Positions 1-11,672 of a DNA stretch of 64,000 bases are shown one piece after another (position 1 is the first letter of the stretch; every line of letters begins with the position of its first letter). The DNA comes from Stichopus chloronotus (Eukaryota; Echinodermata; Holothuroidea; Aspidochirotida; Stichopodidae), in the NCBI GenBank assembly GCA_021234535.1, contig CM037835.1:9796001-9860000 (forward strand), read 5' to 3'. The translations under genes and the position numbers were made by a program. The notes below the pieces were generated by a model that searched no databases, was not told the DNA's origin, and worked only from the letters and a program-made list of their open reading frames with translations.

Positions 1-273
1 GTTTAAAGTGCCTGTGGTGAAAAATATTTGCTCTTTCATAAATTTAAGAACCTCTCAAATAACCACTGGAGTATTCCTTTAATGATGGTCAAGTTATGGT
101 GCCAGCAGGTCCCTTCTAACATCACTTCATGATCCATATTCATTTTACCTGAAACGCTTAAATGTTTGGGCAGAAGAAGTATACTTCAAGCATGAAAATA
201 TAATTTTTCTACCTGGAAAACGTATTTTAATGACCCCTTTTACGCGATATTTTACTTTGTGCTCGGATTGCAG

Positions 274-407
274 GTTTGTCAGATTCGAGCCATCCCATCT
301 ATGTCAACGAGGAGGACCAAACAAACCATTCACATGACAGGGATTCCTCCAGCAGCTCGGGGGAAGATGAGTTTTGTGATTCCATCGACCAACCAGATGT
401 CAGTATG
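274..407 (+). CDS. ACBD5: ACBD5 exon with FFAT-like motif
   Basis: Acceptor ...gattgcag at 264-273, donor ATG|gtaaaa at 408. It opens with two bases of a split codon, then 44 codons. It encodes a polar, serine-rich linker ending DSSSSSGEDEFCDSIDQPDV. EFCDSID (369-389) lines up with the FFAT-like motif by which ACBD5 binds the MSP domain of VAP proteins, and the run of serines and acidic residues before it is the usual acidic tract. Confidence 0.85.
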
Positions 408-3400
408 GTAAAATATTTAATAGTTTATCACATATTTAATTAATAGTGATGCTGTTGATCAGTATTTTCTACAATCAATAATTTGTAGTTACGGTGAAAG
501 ATTACACATGTTTCAAGTTAATGGAAATGTGCCAGTGTTTGAACCATTTTGGAACTGGGTCTAAAATTCAGACCCGGGTGCTCTCAGTTCATAGTCAGTC
601 GGGTACCCTGGCGTTCGAAAACATACTTCCCTCAACTTGGTGGGAGTTTGTTGTGAAATCATATTGTGACATAATGCTTTGAAAATTAAAGGACCAAAAT
701 GTATTTTACATACAAGCATAAGCATGTAGCGTTCTTACCCACCCATGATGAATTTTGTTGCACATGCAATATATGACTGGTGAAACTTGGATTTGGGGAG
801 CAATTTTCAAAACTGGGCCTTGACATTGTCGGTTGGGTATTTGTTGCAAACACTAAAATGTACATCTGTAGGGTCATGTCAGCAGCTAGTTTCATCATGA
901 CTGTCTTTTCAATTACGAGACTGCTGCAGTCTTTCACCAACAATGTAATTTACTCTTACTGGAGTTACTTCATCGAAGAGAAGAGGTAAATCAAATTTAG
1001 CATTTCAACATTGGTAAATCTATGCTTGTCCATAGGAACGTAAAGTACGATTCGCTGCCTCTGAGCCTTTGCAGGTGGTGGGTGAGGATCAACCGCTTAC
1101 CTCGACCCCAATGGTAGGGGATGTGATCACAACGGAAGCTGAGGTTCACAGCGTCCCACACAGTAGTCGACCAAATTACAGGACTAATCATTCAGGTAGG
1201 TGAAATTTTGCACCCCCTTTTTTCTTTGTTTTATGTTTTTGAATGACATGTTTAGTCTTTGTTTATTGTTATGTTTTTACGATTTTGGCACTCTTTATAT
1301 TGAAATATGGCACATTTTTGTCACCTCTTTAGTTTGTTCAGTGATACAGTCTGCAGGGTCAGATATGACAGAATTGTTGCAGTGTGACCTTGTAAACTGT
1401 GTGTGCCTTAGAGTAGGGTTGGGCGGTATCCCAGCACCCAAGTCACTACTGGTATTGGCAGTACTGCTATTCGCAGTACCGGAGCAAAAACTTTCCACGA
1501 GTACTGGTTCTTTTGAATAATTCGCTGTACGGGGGGAAAATTCTTGGTGGCGGTGGTACTGGTACCGCTGCCAACGAATCAACAAAAATTTGTTTTTTTG
1601 ATTGCAGCGTTAATACTAATATATCAACATCAAACTGGACCAAAAATAAATTCCAGATCCATTTTAAAACTTTTCATTTCATTATATCACAAAAATAAAA
1701 CTTCAAGGCTTCTGAAAGAAAATGTATTCATCTCTGTAAACGATTGTGGTCAACCTGGTACGCAGTATACAGTGGTGGTTACTTCCTTATGGCTAGTAAA
1801 GCAGCTTTTTTCCATTATGTTGGTAAAATCATGTAAACCATTCAGGCTAGGCCTGCACATATTGCCTATTTGTTGGCACTAACTTACTGTAAACGAAGAG
1901 GAAAGCATCTGCATGTCACACTGAACAAAAGTTAACTGAAGAAGAACAACTCAGCTTTGTAGAATCAGAAACAGAAAAAGTTACGTTTAGGTATATTACT
2001 TTAGCCCCTTGAAACCATCTACATATTAAGTTTCTCATTCGGTTACTACAGCTGATTTGTGATGTTACAGGCTCTATCCCCCCTCGGCGCTGCTTTTGCC
2101 TTGTTTTTTTTTTTTTTTTTCCCTCTCTATTGTTGAATGTATTGGTTTGAAAACCTTTGCTCAAGTTCCTACTCAGCCACAAGCACCATCTTTATTTTGC
2201 TGGTTATAAGTGAGTTTGTATCAATTAATAGCGATGATTGGAGCAACAAAAAAAAAAAAAATTAAAAAATAGCTACAACAAGGATAAGCTGTTTTTTTCT
2301 GCAGCTGCCCTCCATCTTATTCAAGACATTTTTTTATGACCTTGAGATGGATCGTGACAATGAGTTGCTGTTTGGGATACATATGATGATATTTAATATC
2401 GTATGTAGGGTGTACATGCTCAAACATGCTACGTGGGCCTAACTTTATGGAAATCAGGTTGCTTGCAAACTTAAAAAAAAAAAAGGAAACAAAAAATTTG
2501 AAATGTTTGAAAATTGGTTTTTACAGTATTGGAGCACAAAGTCAGCACTGTTTATGAAGCTGAACTGCTTCTGATCAGTCTATCTTAAACAATGTTCATT
2601 ATCGTAATACCCCTGATGAGCCTTTTAAGACAACCCCAGCCAAAAATTTTAAATCACTAATGTGTCGTAAGTGAATTTCGTGGAAGTGGTACACATCATC
2701 ATAACTCTGTGAGATTAACTCTGACTAACACAGAAATTGCACAGATAGAAAGATCATACTCAACATACTTTTTAAAATTCCCCCGGAACAGGTAAAAGTC
2801 CCTCTCTCCTTCTGTTTACAAGTTATGAGCAATTTTGTGTTTTAAAATGTTAACGTTAACTGCCTCCTACGTCTGTAGCATAACTTTTTTAGGTCATCCT
2901 GGTGCTACAGCTATCCAGTGTAATCCAGTTTCATTCATTACTCAGTCGATGGGCTTATAGTGACAATAATCAAGGTTGCCAGTTTGTGGGGTAGCCACCC
3001 AATTTCTGGCCAAATCACCTGAAAAACGCCAAGCAAAACTAGCTTCTCCTTGAGGAAACTTGGCCCTGTATTTTTGCACAGTGTAACACTTGTTGACGTT
3101 TTCAACACACAGCAATATGATATACATCATTACATACTCAATCTATGTTGCTACAAGTGGAGAGTAAATTGTACACCCGTGACCGTCCCACTCGGGTGAC
3201 TATTAAATCAGGAAAAGAAAATTCTTGAAATTTCGTGATAAAGTGGGTGTTTTATAGTTATTTCAATTATGCCCCAATAATGCCAAAATGCATACACTTT
3301 AAATTTTTACCAGCCCTCAAAGGTTAAAAGACAAAGCAGATTTGTCTAGTTTGGCATTTAACATGCCAACTTGGCAACCCTGACGAAAGCAATAGGCAGG

Positions 3401-6400
3401 CAGGCACACTCGGTGGAAGAGATGATTTTTGCACTAATTATGTTATGAATTGCGTTATGTTAAGAATTTCTAGGCTGCAGATTGCAACTGGGTATGTTCA
3501 CACATGATTGCATCGGCAAAAAGTTGGTGGCCGATTTAGTTGCTGTATACAGTACTGCTCACAAAGCCTGCTGCAGCTGCACAAATGAAACTTTTTACCT
3601 CACCGTTTGATGTGTTTTACATGAAGACATGAATAAAAGTGACTGCATTACTACCACAGTATATAGGTCACACAACCTGTTGTTTTTATCACGTTCAACA
3701 AGGCATAGAACCTCATTTTTAGCACGTTGAACATGTGGCAAATCCCGGTACTTTGAGTAATCCTGGAACTCATGCGCTGCAAAATATCGGTACTGATTTT
3801 CCTGGTACTGCCCAACCCTACCTTAGAGGTTGTGTGACATGCTTCTAGAAAACTGCATCCTTCATGCAAAATTGCAAAGTAAAATCCTGAGTAAAAATCC
3901 ATTGGAATTTTGTTTATATCAATTACTGTTTTTCAGATATGGCTTTTCAAAGTTTGAAAAGAAATGCAAAACAGATGACATGGAGTGTTGCACAGTGTCA
4001 GTTTTTCTTTTGTTAACCCTATATATTTTGCCTCTTAATTACTTTATTACTGAGTTCACATTGGTAAATGGTATTGATACTTTTTGAAGGAAAGAATACA
4101 TGCTGCCAAAATCAAACCCTCTTGCCATATAAAATTTTCAAATGTCTTTGATATGAAGGTTACATAAAAAAGGATTAACATAAAACAAATCATGGGAGTC
4201 AGTCTACTGATGTCACAAATTTGCATACTTAGCCAATGTTTATTCATGATACAGCTGTGACCCACTAATTTTCCTTTTAATTTGGCAATACATGACGGAT
4301 TTGGATGGAATATGTGGCTATTTTCAACATTTTCCAATGCTGAATGCACCCAATACTCCAAAGTTTCATTTTCATGTCACATGACCTTTAGAGCAGGTCA
4401 AGGTGGGTTTCGTTGATACTGTGTCTGTGAGATATACCAAACTTCTATGCATTAAAAGTGCAGTGGCATATTGATCAAATGATTAGAGGCAGGTGGTATC
4501 AAACATAATGTAACGATACTCGTCAATTCATCCTTTTACAGTAAAACAGTGAAGCCAGTGTGAAAATGTTTACGAAGAAGTGCATCCATGTGCTAAGTAG
4601 TCACACAACCCCTCAGCTTCCTATTACCTCATTTTGACATTTCAATGCGATCCATGAAGCACTAAAATAATTACTTGTCTTGCTGAACAGTTTTTTTGAG
4701 TGGGATCTGACTGATACATTATTTTCTTCTTCACTGACATCACCCTGGGTAGTTCCCAATATGGCATCTGATACATATTGGCAAAGATAAAAAAAACTGC
4801 AGTCAAGATTCTAACCCACAATTTTATTCTCTTACAAAAGTAGTTCAATGCTACATTTGTAATATCTATTAAGTGTGATGACCTAGTATGCACTGACAAG
4901 TGGGAAACTTATCTCCATCCTGGAGAACTGTATGTTATCCTTTTTTTGTGCTTCTTTTTACTGTTTGTTCTGTTGTATTTCTTTGCTCTATGTAGGCAAT
5001 ACATCTGGCACGACAAACGGTCACACAGACTCTGCACATTCTTTGGAGAAGTCGTCCAGTATCAGAACTACCCCCAGAGGTGCGGCTCCTTTATTTCTTT
5101 ACTCTTAGTGAGATGTTTTTAAATGGTAGTTGCAGTCAGGAACTAACATACATTGCCCTCTGGAATGTTGCCTAACATACAACAGTTAAGCTCATTGAAT
5201 GTTTTGCCCCTCCTGACCTTTGAAGACTAATTGTCCATGGAATGGTATGGATACCTGCATGAAGGTCATTTTAAAATGTCATCTTCAGTGCTTACATTTG
5301 ACAGAAGTCCAACTGTCACAACCGTTAGTTTGATATATCTCATTGTGATTAGTAACCTAAAGGCAATGCCCTGAACATTAATTTAGTGTTTCACTGATTG
5401 ATATGTAATTTCAGTTGGGTATCAATCAAAATGAGAAAACTTTGCTGGCTTATCAAGCAATTCAACCTACTCTCTATTAGTAACAAGATGATCTCTTTGT
5501 ATGTTGGTCCTGTGAAACAAACTTGTGAAGTGTGATTGGAAAGATAAGATCACCAAAGAGAAACCACTGGTGTTATTGTCCCTTGGATTATCAGTTCTTA
5601 GTAGAACTCCATCTTAGTTTTCGACTGACTTCATCTGCATGACTTTGGTCAGTTTGACAGAATTTATCCCACCATAGGTTGATCACATCTGAATCAGTGT
5701 TCGCTAAGTTTTTATATATGATTTGTGTGAAAATAATTGGAAGACCTTCCTGATACACATTTAAGTCATTGATTACATGAAAAGGTTTGGTGTACGCTGT
5801 ATTCCTATGAGAACATTAATGATGCTCTTTCATTGGTTCAGTTTCATCGTGAATCTTTCTCTACAGTTCGAAGAAATGTCACGCCACAGACACCAGTCAC
5901 AGACCCCACTGGTGGCACAGGGACAGGCAACCGGTCGAAAGGTAGGACCCCATTGTCACCAGAAGAAGTTTCAGAGCACATTGCCGTTGTTCTAGAAAGA
6001 TTGCAAAGGGACATGAACAGTGTTCTTGTGCGTCTGAACACTCTGGAAACTCTTGCTGTAACCAGACATCAGGTGAGACATCGAGCTTACAAAGACCAGA
6101 TAAGGCAGGAGGTTTATGACTAGATGCCAGATAATACAAATCAGGTAGTCTGTTACCCTACACCAGATAAGAAAGACTGATTAGATACTAGGTAAGACAG
6201 GTAGTGCGTGAGAAAACACCACATGAGACAGACAGTTTGTAATCAGGAGCTTGAGAGTAACACAGGTAGTTTGTGACAATTCACAAAGATAAAACCAGTA
6301 ATGTGCTACTCAACACCAGGTAAGACAGGTTGTGTGGATCATGCATGATCTTCAAACAAATCTGAACATTTGTTACTAAAAAGCAGAAAAAGCAAAACCA

Positions 6401-9400
6401 GTAGTTTGTGGCTAGATGCCAAATTGCACAGTTTGCATGTGACTAGATACCACATAATGTAAGTAGTTTGTAGTCGAACACCAAACAAGACGGGTGGTTG
6501 GTGATTAGACACCAGATAAATGAGAACAAAGTAGTTTGTGACAAGGTCCCCTCATAAAACAAAAGAGATGCTGACTACACACTTATTGAGATAAGTGTTA
6601 GCGGTGTTTGACCGATCATCTGCTAGATAATCGGGCATCGAGCTGATTATTGGGCTTTTGGTAAAGAATCCACATTGGTAATTTTCAGATTGCTACCGAT
6701 TACACAGAACTGATAATCACCATTTTCATAATTCCACCATGTTTATACAATCTTTACTAACATTGCTTACTATAAATCCATCTTTTCTTCACACTTAAAG
6801 TCATGCAAAATGAAATAAGAAAAACGTGTTCCATTCACTTTTTCAAAGAATGTTCGTTCATAAACTATATTCACAGTGGGTTACCCTCTGAATTACAACT
6901 GACAGTATGACTTCGTCCTATACAAAGTGGCTTGCTGCTGCACATCGCAAAGTCATGGGGATAGTGTGATGAATCATGAATGTGGATAAAGTAACAATGA
7001 CTTCTGTATACTTGTACTGTAGCAATTGTGGAATAGCATTGACGTACATCAAATGTTCTTTTAAACATCAGATTCCTCATTCCCATGTATGTTAATTACT
7101 GGTGGGATATGCCATGCGAATCTTTATTCTACGGCTATCCTGCCTGTGAGTCTGAACATGATGCATCCAAAGCCCACAAAGTACAGCAAAGTCATGGACA
7201 CAGTTGCATCATTGTTAACTTCGTATTCACCTAGACTGCATTTTATTACATACCTGAAGCTCCCAACAAAGACATAAACAAAGATTTTCAACTCTTACTT
7301 TATGGTCATGAAAGAAATTGTGTCTGCATTCTAATCATTTAGATCCCCATAAGGTGCAAGCTTTAGATTATTCCTTTGTACAACCACGGACCAAAGGAAG
7401 TAAAGAATGCATTCTGCACTATATACTACTGCATGAAGTTGCAGTAAAGTATGTGGTAGACCTAATCAATTTGCGACGGTCACGCTTTTCCAAGGCAAAA
7501 GGAATTTGCAGATTTTGGACCTGTTAAAATGATAACCTGTGGTGTGCTTCTGCAGAGATTCATTCCTAAACTTTCTTTACTACCATAAGTGCAATGCTAG
7601 GGATAATCTCTGAAGTTAACAAATTATGACATTAATGGTGCAGCTGTTGGCAATTTTCTGGCAGTTAGTCAATGGTCATACATTTGTAATAGAGCTTATA
7701 ATTGTGATAACGTACATAGAAGAGTATCCACTTTTTTTTAAATTAATTTGCTATGACTCCACAAATGTTTACATGGAATTTTCACTATCGGGATAGGAAT
7801 TGTTGAGCTAATCCTGTGGCCTTTTTTTTATTTTCATTGTCGTGGATAAAACTTCCTGCATAATGTGTACATTTACCAGTCATCGGAGAAACTCAAAACC
7901 ATAAAATGATGGGTAACTAGAAGCCTGAAGGACAATGAAAATCTATGGAATAGATCAGAAATTTGCCATGAAATAAACTTTAATAAATTCGAAGAAAATA
8001 ACCAAAAAAAGGAGTCTTTCTCTTTTTTGGAAGTACCCTTAATTTTTTGCGAAGTGGAATTTTCTGACGTTGTGCTTGTTTTCATGTCATACGGTAGGCT
8101 TGCCACACCTACATGCTAGTATGAACCAATCACATTCAATATTAAGTGAAGTCTTGTCTGTCACGTCAGCTGGTATTTTACGATATTTCATTGTTGACCT
8201 GTCCTGGTGGCTTACAACTTTTAGATTTAAACTTTGAATCTGTAGAAAGATGGCATTTGTTGACAGTTGTGATCTACGTGATTTTACCCTCCTCATGTTT
8301 GCATGGCTATGCCACCTATATACATATGTACTGTAAATTACGTACTCAACATTTCCAATGCACAGTGCTAGTGCCACAAAATGGGTGAAATAATCGGTAA
8401 TCGGCATTGGTCAGATTATGAAATAAACTAATCAGTAATCGGCAAATTGGTATTATTTGGTAATCAATCAAACGCTGGTATTTAGTTACTGAAGAACACA
8501 TAACACAGGTTGTACGTCAGTGGACACCATGTTAGATAAGCCAATCAATTGGTGATCAAATATAACAGGTCAAATGTGACCAGAGACCAGATAGGGTTGC
8601 AAAAATGTGACCAGGCAGAGATTCGACAATTACATAGTGAACAAGTAATTAACATGCATTGTTTGTGACCCAGCTCCCAGGTAAAACAGGTAGTGTGTCA
8701 CAACAGACAAGGCAGTCCGTTTTTTATATTTAGTTACCTGAGTTTGTTTGAGTGGTTGTTTGCATTGAGACACTAGATTAAACAGGTGGTATCGCAAGTG
8801 AACTGTAAGTCAGACTGAAAGCTTATTTTTGCAGGCCTCCCAGAGTGGCATAAAATTCCTAAAATAATAGTTAAAAATAGGCATCTATCATAAAATAGCA
8901 TAAAATTGAGGGTAAATCATAAAAAGTCATAAAATATTAGACAAAACTTCTGTACTGCTTACAGTATATCTCTGTCATCAAATCATCTTTAATGCCATGA
9001 ATGTCATTTGTGTACATCTGTACTCCATGTGTTTCACAATTATGATACAACTTATGTCTTTTAAAGTAGGATGTGCTGTTTGAAGGAATAAAAATAGCCT
9101 TTACAGTCGATCTTCCATCATTTTCTGTCGTTTGATACCAATGTGGATAGTAACATGCTATGCCAGGTTTTTTTCATTAAAAATTGCATTAATTAGAGTG
9201 TTAATTACGATAGAAAGAAGAGCGATTTAGTTTTTTTGGCTAAAAAGTTAGCAGAACTGGCCCCTCTGGTAAATGTGCAGTACTTCGTGTGAACACTGCT
9301 ACAACGAAAGTCCTTTGCAAATGCATTTCCTTTAGAAATTAAGCTATATGTGGACCAATATACCTCTGTACACAAGTTTTTAAAACTTTCTGTGACTATG

Positions 9401-11672
9401 AGAAATATAACCAGTCCTTTGGTGTACTTTGGAAAGTGCAGGAATAATAGCACATCCTGCTTTAATTCTATTATCCATTGTGTATGTGTAACAGTGCGTA
9501 CACACAACGCATTGTCAATGTTTAGGCAACCGTACTCAAACCTAGAGCTGATTTTAAATTAAATTAATGTTCCTTTGGTGGTGATGTGAATGTTTTATAA
9601 CATGAACCCATGGCCTACATTTAATTTCTAAAAGAGTCTAGTACCCTTCCCTCTCCCTAGTAAAAACCCACCTCTCAAAGAAGTAAATATTAGGTATGCC
9701 ATCTCTTTTGTATCACTGTAGTTATGTTCCTGTGACTTACTTAGTGCGATAAATGGTTTTGATGGTGCAATGATTTAGCAGTAAATTACATGTACACACC
9801 ACCAATTTTCTACGGAGAGGCTTGGTCATGTCAGTGGGTGCCATTTTAATAGTAGCACCCGCATTTAAAATAAAAAGAGTAGTATCGTATCATGTTGCAG
9901 CATTGATTTAATGAACATGGGATGGTCACTCTTCATGGGCTGATCAACATGGTATAGGGTCCTGAATGTGTCCATGTGGGCTTTCTGATTGTCAAACTTT
10001 CAAATTCATGTGTTTTTATCTTAACCTGATCAGTCAAATTCATAGTTAATGTGTATAGCGCAGTTACTACTTGCTCCCTGTGTTTGGTGTGAGGTCAAAG
10101 GCCATCTAATTTCTGAGTTTTCCGTTTCTCCAGATCTGCTCTGTGGCACCACTACGTGGAGGAGGGGGGGGGGGGGAGAATTGGGAGAGTATTTGACCCC
10201 AGAACTGAATTTTATACTTAAAAACAAATGCAAGCTATATTCATTTTGTAGGGGGGAGGGGTGGAATGTTAAACAGACAATAGATTCAGAAATGCCATCT
10301 GGTGGGTTGGTATAAGCCCCAAACTTTTCGTACATGCTAGACGTTAACCTATGGTGGCACTCTGTGTAGATAGTGAGTGCAGGTGACCTTAAAATTTTGT
10401 GCACCATTTTATTATAATTTTTTCATGGAGTGATGCCTACCTCATTAATTGAGAAATTGCAGGCATGAGATCCCTATTTCAAGACTGGGTATATGACTGC
10501 ATGCAGCATGCAGCTTAGTACATACAGGAATTGACATTCCTGGCTGTCGGTGTGAGGGGAAGGGGGGTTCAGAGAGCAAAAAAGTTTTGCATGCACCGTA
10601 CCCAACCGATGGTGGTGCTCCACTTAGTGTATGCATTGGACCTTAACATTTTGTGCACCCACAGACAATAAGATTGTGAGAGAAAGGAATTTAGTAGGTG
10701 GAACTATACTTCTGTATCTGTACACAATAATCCACATTGTTGCCATTTTTATAGACTGATGTTTTTCTCATTGTGAAATTTCAGACATAAGACCCCTGTT
10801 TCAAGGCTGTGTACATGCAGCATAGGCAATGCTTGAAGTGCCTAATCCAGCCATCTTTGAGGGTTATAAGGCCAAAAATTTTCTTTGCTCTGCACCAACC
10901 AGTGATGGCATTCCGCTTAGATAATCTTGCCAGGGCAGTGTCTCCAGGCGAGACCTCCCGTTGTATAGAATCTTGTACATGCATCTGATGTATCCTTCAT
11001 GAATGTACAGTATGGCAGTATGTGCTTCTCCCCCCATCACTAGACCCTGGCAGCATCCCTGGTTCTTCTAATGAGTTCGTGAATTACTGTTTTCTATTCC
11101 TTTTCAGTGGCATAGTGACAAAGATGTGGCAAATTTATTCAAGCATAAGCAAGCATAAAAATTTACCTAAAAACAGCATAAATTTATAAATAATTTTTTC
11201 CAAACATGCTGGGAGGCCCGTTATTTATTGAAGAAGTGTTCGGTAAGAATTACAAGACCTTTTGAAGAGACCGGTCTATCATATATTATTAACGAAACTG
11301 CAACAAATTTACACTTTTGTCGATGGATAGGGATGATGATCATGAACAACATTGCACAGGGAGATAGATACTTAGTATTATCACTACAAACCAGTTAAGA
11401 CTCCAATGAAATATAACCAGTAGCTTTGACTTGACAAAGTTGGCCCTCTAAGTTGTGTTTTCGTTCTTGTGCTCAATTTGTGGTATTCTTTGTATCAGAT
11501 GGATTCCCACGGCCCGGAGTCACCAAACAGAGATGTCAAAGACAAAAAGGATACATGGTGGCCGTTCTCAAGGTTGGATATGAAAACGGTATTCTTCATC
11601 TTGGTGTGGCCGTTTGTTGTCAGCTGGGTCATCAAATTCCTTGGCAGAAGGCGAATGTTCAGGAGGGAGTGA
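274..11672 (+). CDS. ACBD5: ACBD4/5-like acyl-CoA-binding domain protein, C-terminal part (five exons, 5' end outside window)
   Basis: Coding segments are 274-407, 1036-1195, 4996-5079, 5867-6072 and 11499-11672. All junctions are GT-AG and every codon phase matches (0, 1, 1, 0), giving about 251 residues before the stop TGA at 11670-11672. The N-terminal acyl-CoA-binding domain must lie upstream. Seen: a Ser/acidic tract with EFCDSID, a Ser/Thr/Pro/Gly-rich linker, a coiled coil (SPEEVSEHIAVVLERLQRDM and following), then TWWPFSRLD and one hydrophobic segment ending in GRRRMFRRE. This order matches vertebrate ACBD5 and ACBD4: peroxisomal tail-anchored proteins that bind very-long-chain acyl-CoA and contact VAPA/VAPB at the ER. 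Invertebrates generally have one ACBD4/5 gene, so the symbol is the nearest vertebrate name. The family call is secure; ACBD5 versus ACBD4 is not resolvable here. Confidence 0.88.
369..389 (+). other. ACBD5: FFAT-like VAP-binding motif coding segment
   Basis: It encodes EFCDSID, preceded by SSSSSGED. Positions 2 (aromatic), 4 (Asp) and 5 (small/Ser) of the FFAT core are kept, and position 3 is Cys as in vertebrate ACBD5. Function is inferred from that family. Confidence 0.7.
408..1035 (+). other. ACBD5 intron, nothing recognised
   Basis: AT-rich sequence between two coding exons. No repeat, RNA gene or conserved reading frame was seen. Confidence 0.6.
1036..1195 (+). CDS. ACBD5: ACBD5 internal exon (linker)
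   Basis: Acceptor cttgtccatag at 1025-1035 and donor TCAG|gtaggt at 1196. It is in phase 0 with the preceding exon and ends in phase 1. It encodes ERKVRFAASEPLQ and onward to PNYRTNHS, a polar region of low conservation. A second possible acceptor (tttgcag, ending 1074) would keep the frame and remove 13 residues, so the exon start is less certain than its end. Confidence 0.72.
1414..3820. mobile_element. hAT-superfamily DNA transposon, non-autonomous or decayed, complete ends
   Basis: The left end reads TAGGGTTGGGCGGTA and the right end reads TACTGCCCAACCCTA, terminal inverted repeats with one mismatch. The flanks carry a perfect 8-bp target duplication CCTTAGAG (1406-1413 and 3821-3828), the hallmark of hAT transposition. 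Both subterminal regions are rich in GGTAC/GTACC words. The 2407-bp interior has poly-T and poly-A tracts (about 2104-2120 and 2248-2263) and no transposase-like frame. It lies inside an ACBD5 intron. Confidence 0.9.
2031..2085 (+). repeat. Possible tRNA-derived SINE head inside the hAT element
   Basis: Order and spacing recall a tRNA: TCTCATTCGGTTACT for the A-box region, then TGATTTGTGATGTTACAGG, then GGCTCTATCCC where a B box (GGTTCGAATCC) would stand. Both boxes are degenerate. No clear 3' tail or target duplication was found, so this is tentative. Confidence 0.25.
3829..4995 (+). other. Remainder of ACBD5 intron 2
   Basis: AT-rich, no gene, no clear repeat. A BLAST search against the rest of the genome would show whether parts are dispersed repeats. 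Confidence 0.5.
4996..5079 (+). CDS. ACBD5: ACBD5 internal exon (Ser/Thr-rich linker)
   Basis: Acceptor tctatgtag ending 4995. The donor at 5080 (gtgcgg) is weak. The exon starts and ends in phase 1 and encodes GNTSGTTNGHTDSAHSLEKS plus a short Ser/Thr/Arg stretch. It has no domain; its support is the continuous frame and phase agreement with both neighbours. Confidence 0.7.
5080..5866 (+). other. ACBD5 intron, nothing recognised
   Basis: No repeat structure or coding potential seen between the two exons. Confidence 0.5.
5867..6072 (+). CDS. ACBD5: ACBD5 exon encoding the coiled coil
   Basis: Acceptor tttctctacag ending 5866, donor CAG|gtgaga at 6073. It encodes a Thr/Gly/Pro-rich stretch and then the heptad-like helix EEVSEHIAVVLERLQRDMNS followed by VLVRLNTLETLA. 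This helix is the best conserved part of the ACBD4/5 C-terminal half apart from the anchor. Its donor lies at the edge of a 30-bp minisatellite whose units resemble the donor itself. Confidence 0.9.
6061..6545 (+). repeat. Degenerate ~30-bp minisatellite with splice-donor-like units (left part)
   Basis: About 14 imperfect units of the form accagataagacaggtag followed by tttgtgactagac. The first unit overlaps the end of the coiled-coil exon (accagacatcag|gtgagac). Several units contain strong 5' splice-site words, for example CAG|GTAAGA at 6317-6325 and TAG|GTAAGA around 6191. The array resumes at about 8490 after the inserted element. Confidence 0.7.
6599..8477. mobile_element. hAT-like element inserted in the minisatellite
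   Basis: The left end reads TAGCGGTGTTTGACCGATC; the reverse complement of the right end reads CAGCGTTTGATTGATTACC. Subterminal regions on both sides are rich in ATCGG/TAATCGG words, typical of hAT ends. The same 30-bp minisatellite lies on both sides, which argues for an insertion. A clean 8-bp target duplication is not visible (ataagtgt against gtatttag), so the exact limits are uncertain. No transposase frame. Confidence 0.5.
8490..8800 (+). repeat. Minisatellite, right part
   Basis: This continues the array at 6061-6545: units such as accagatagggttgc, CCCAG|GTAAAACAGGTAGTG (donor-like at 8681) and actagattaaacaggtgg. Units are more diverged than in the left part. Confidence 0.55.
8832..11220. 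mobile_element. hAT-like DNA element, non-autonomous
   Basis: The left end CAGGCCTCCCAGAGTG pairs with the right end, whose reverse complement reads CGGGCCTCCCAGCATG. Both ends are followed inward by A-rich sequence with repeated CATAAA words. The flanks are AT-rich and nearly repeat (tatttttg before, tatttattg after), an imperfect candidate target duplication. No transposase frame was seen. Interior bases from about 10330 to 10930 hold two to three diverged copies of a ~250-bp unit (each with a ...ggtggcactc/ggtggtgctc segment and ...ccttaaaattttgtgcacc). Confidence 0.6.
10330..10930. repeat. Internal ~250-bp tandem unit within the hAT-like element
   Basis: Matching landmarks recur near 10350, 10610 and 10900: 'atggtggcactctgtgtaga', 'atggtggtgctccacttagt' and 'gatggcattccgcttagat'. 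The first two are followed by a ...ttttgtgcacc segment and by ...ttgagaaattgcaggcatgag / ...ttgtgaaatttcagacataag. The copies are diverged. Confidence 0.5.
11499..11672 (+). CDS. ACBD5: ACBD5 terminal exon: tail anchor and stop
   Basis: Acceptor ctttgtatcag ending 11498, in phase 0. It encodes a charged segment, the motif TWWPFSRLD, a roughly 19-residue membrane span (TVFFILVWPFVVSWVIKFL) and the basic tail GRRRMFRRE before TGA. A C-terminal span with a short strongly basic tail is the known peroxisomal tail-anchor signal recognised by PEX19. WWPF-x-x-hydrophobic-WPF is characteristic of ACBD4/5. Confidence 0.92.
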   Translation: MDSHGPESPNRDVKDKKDTWWPFSRLDMKTVFFILVWPFVVSWVIKFLGRRRMFRRE

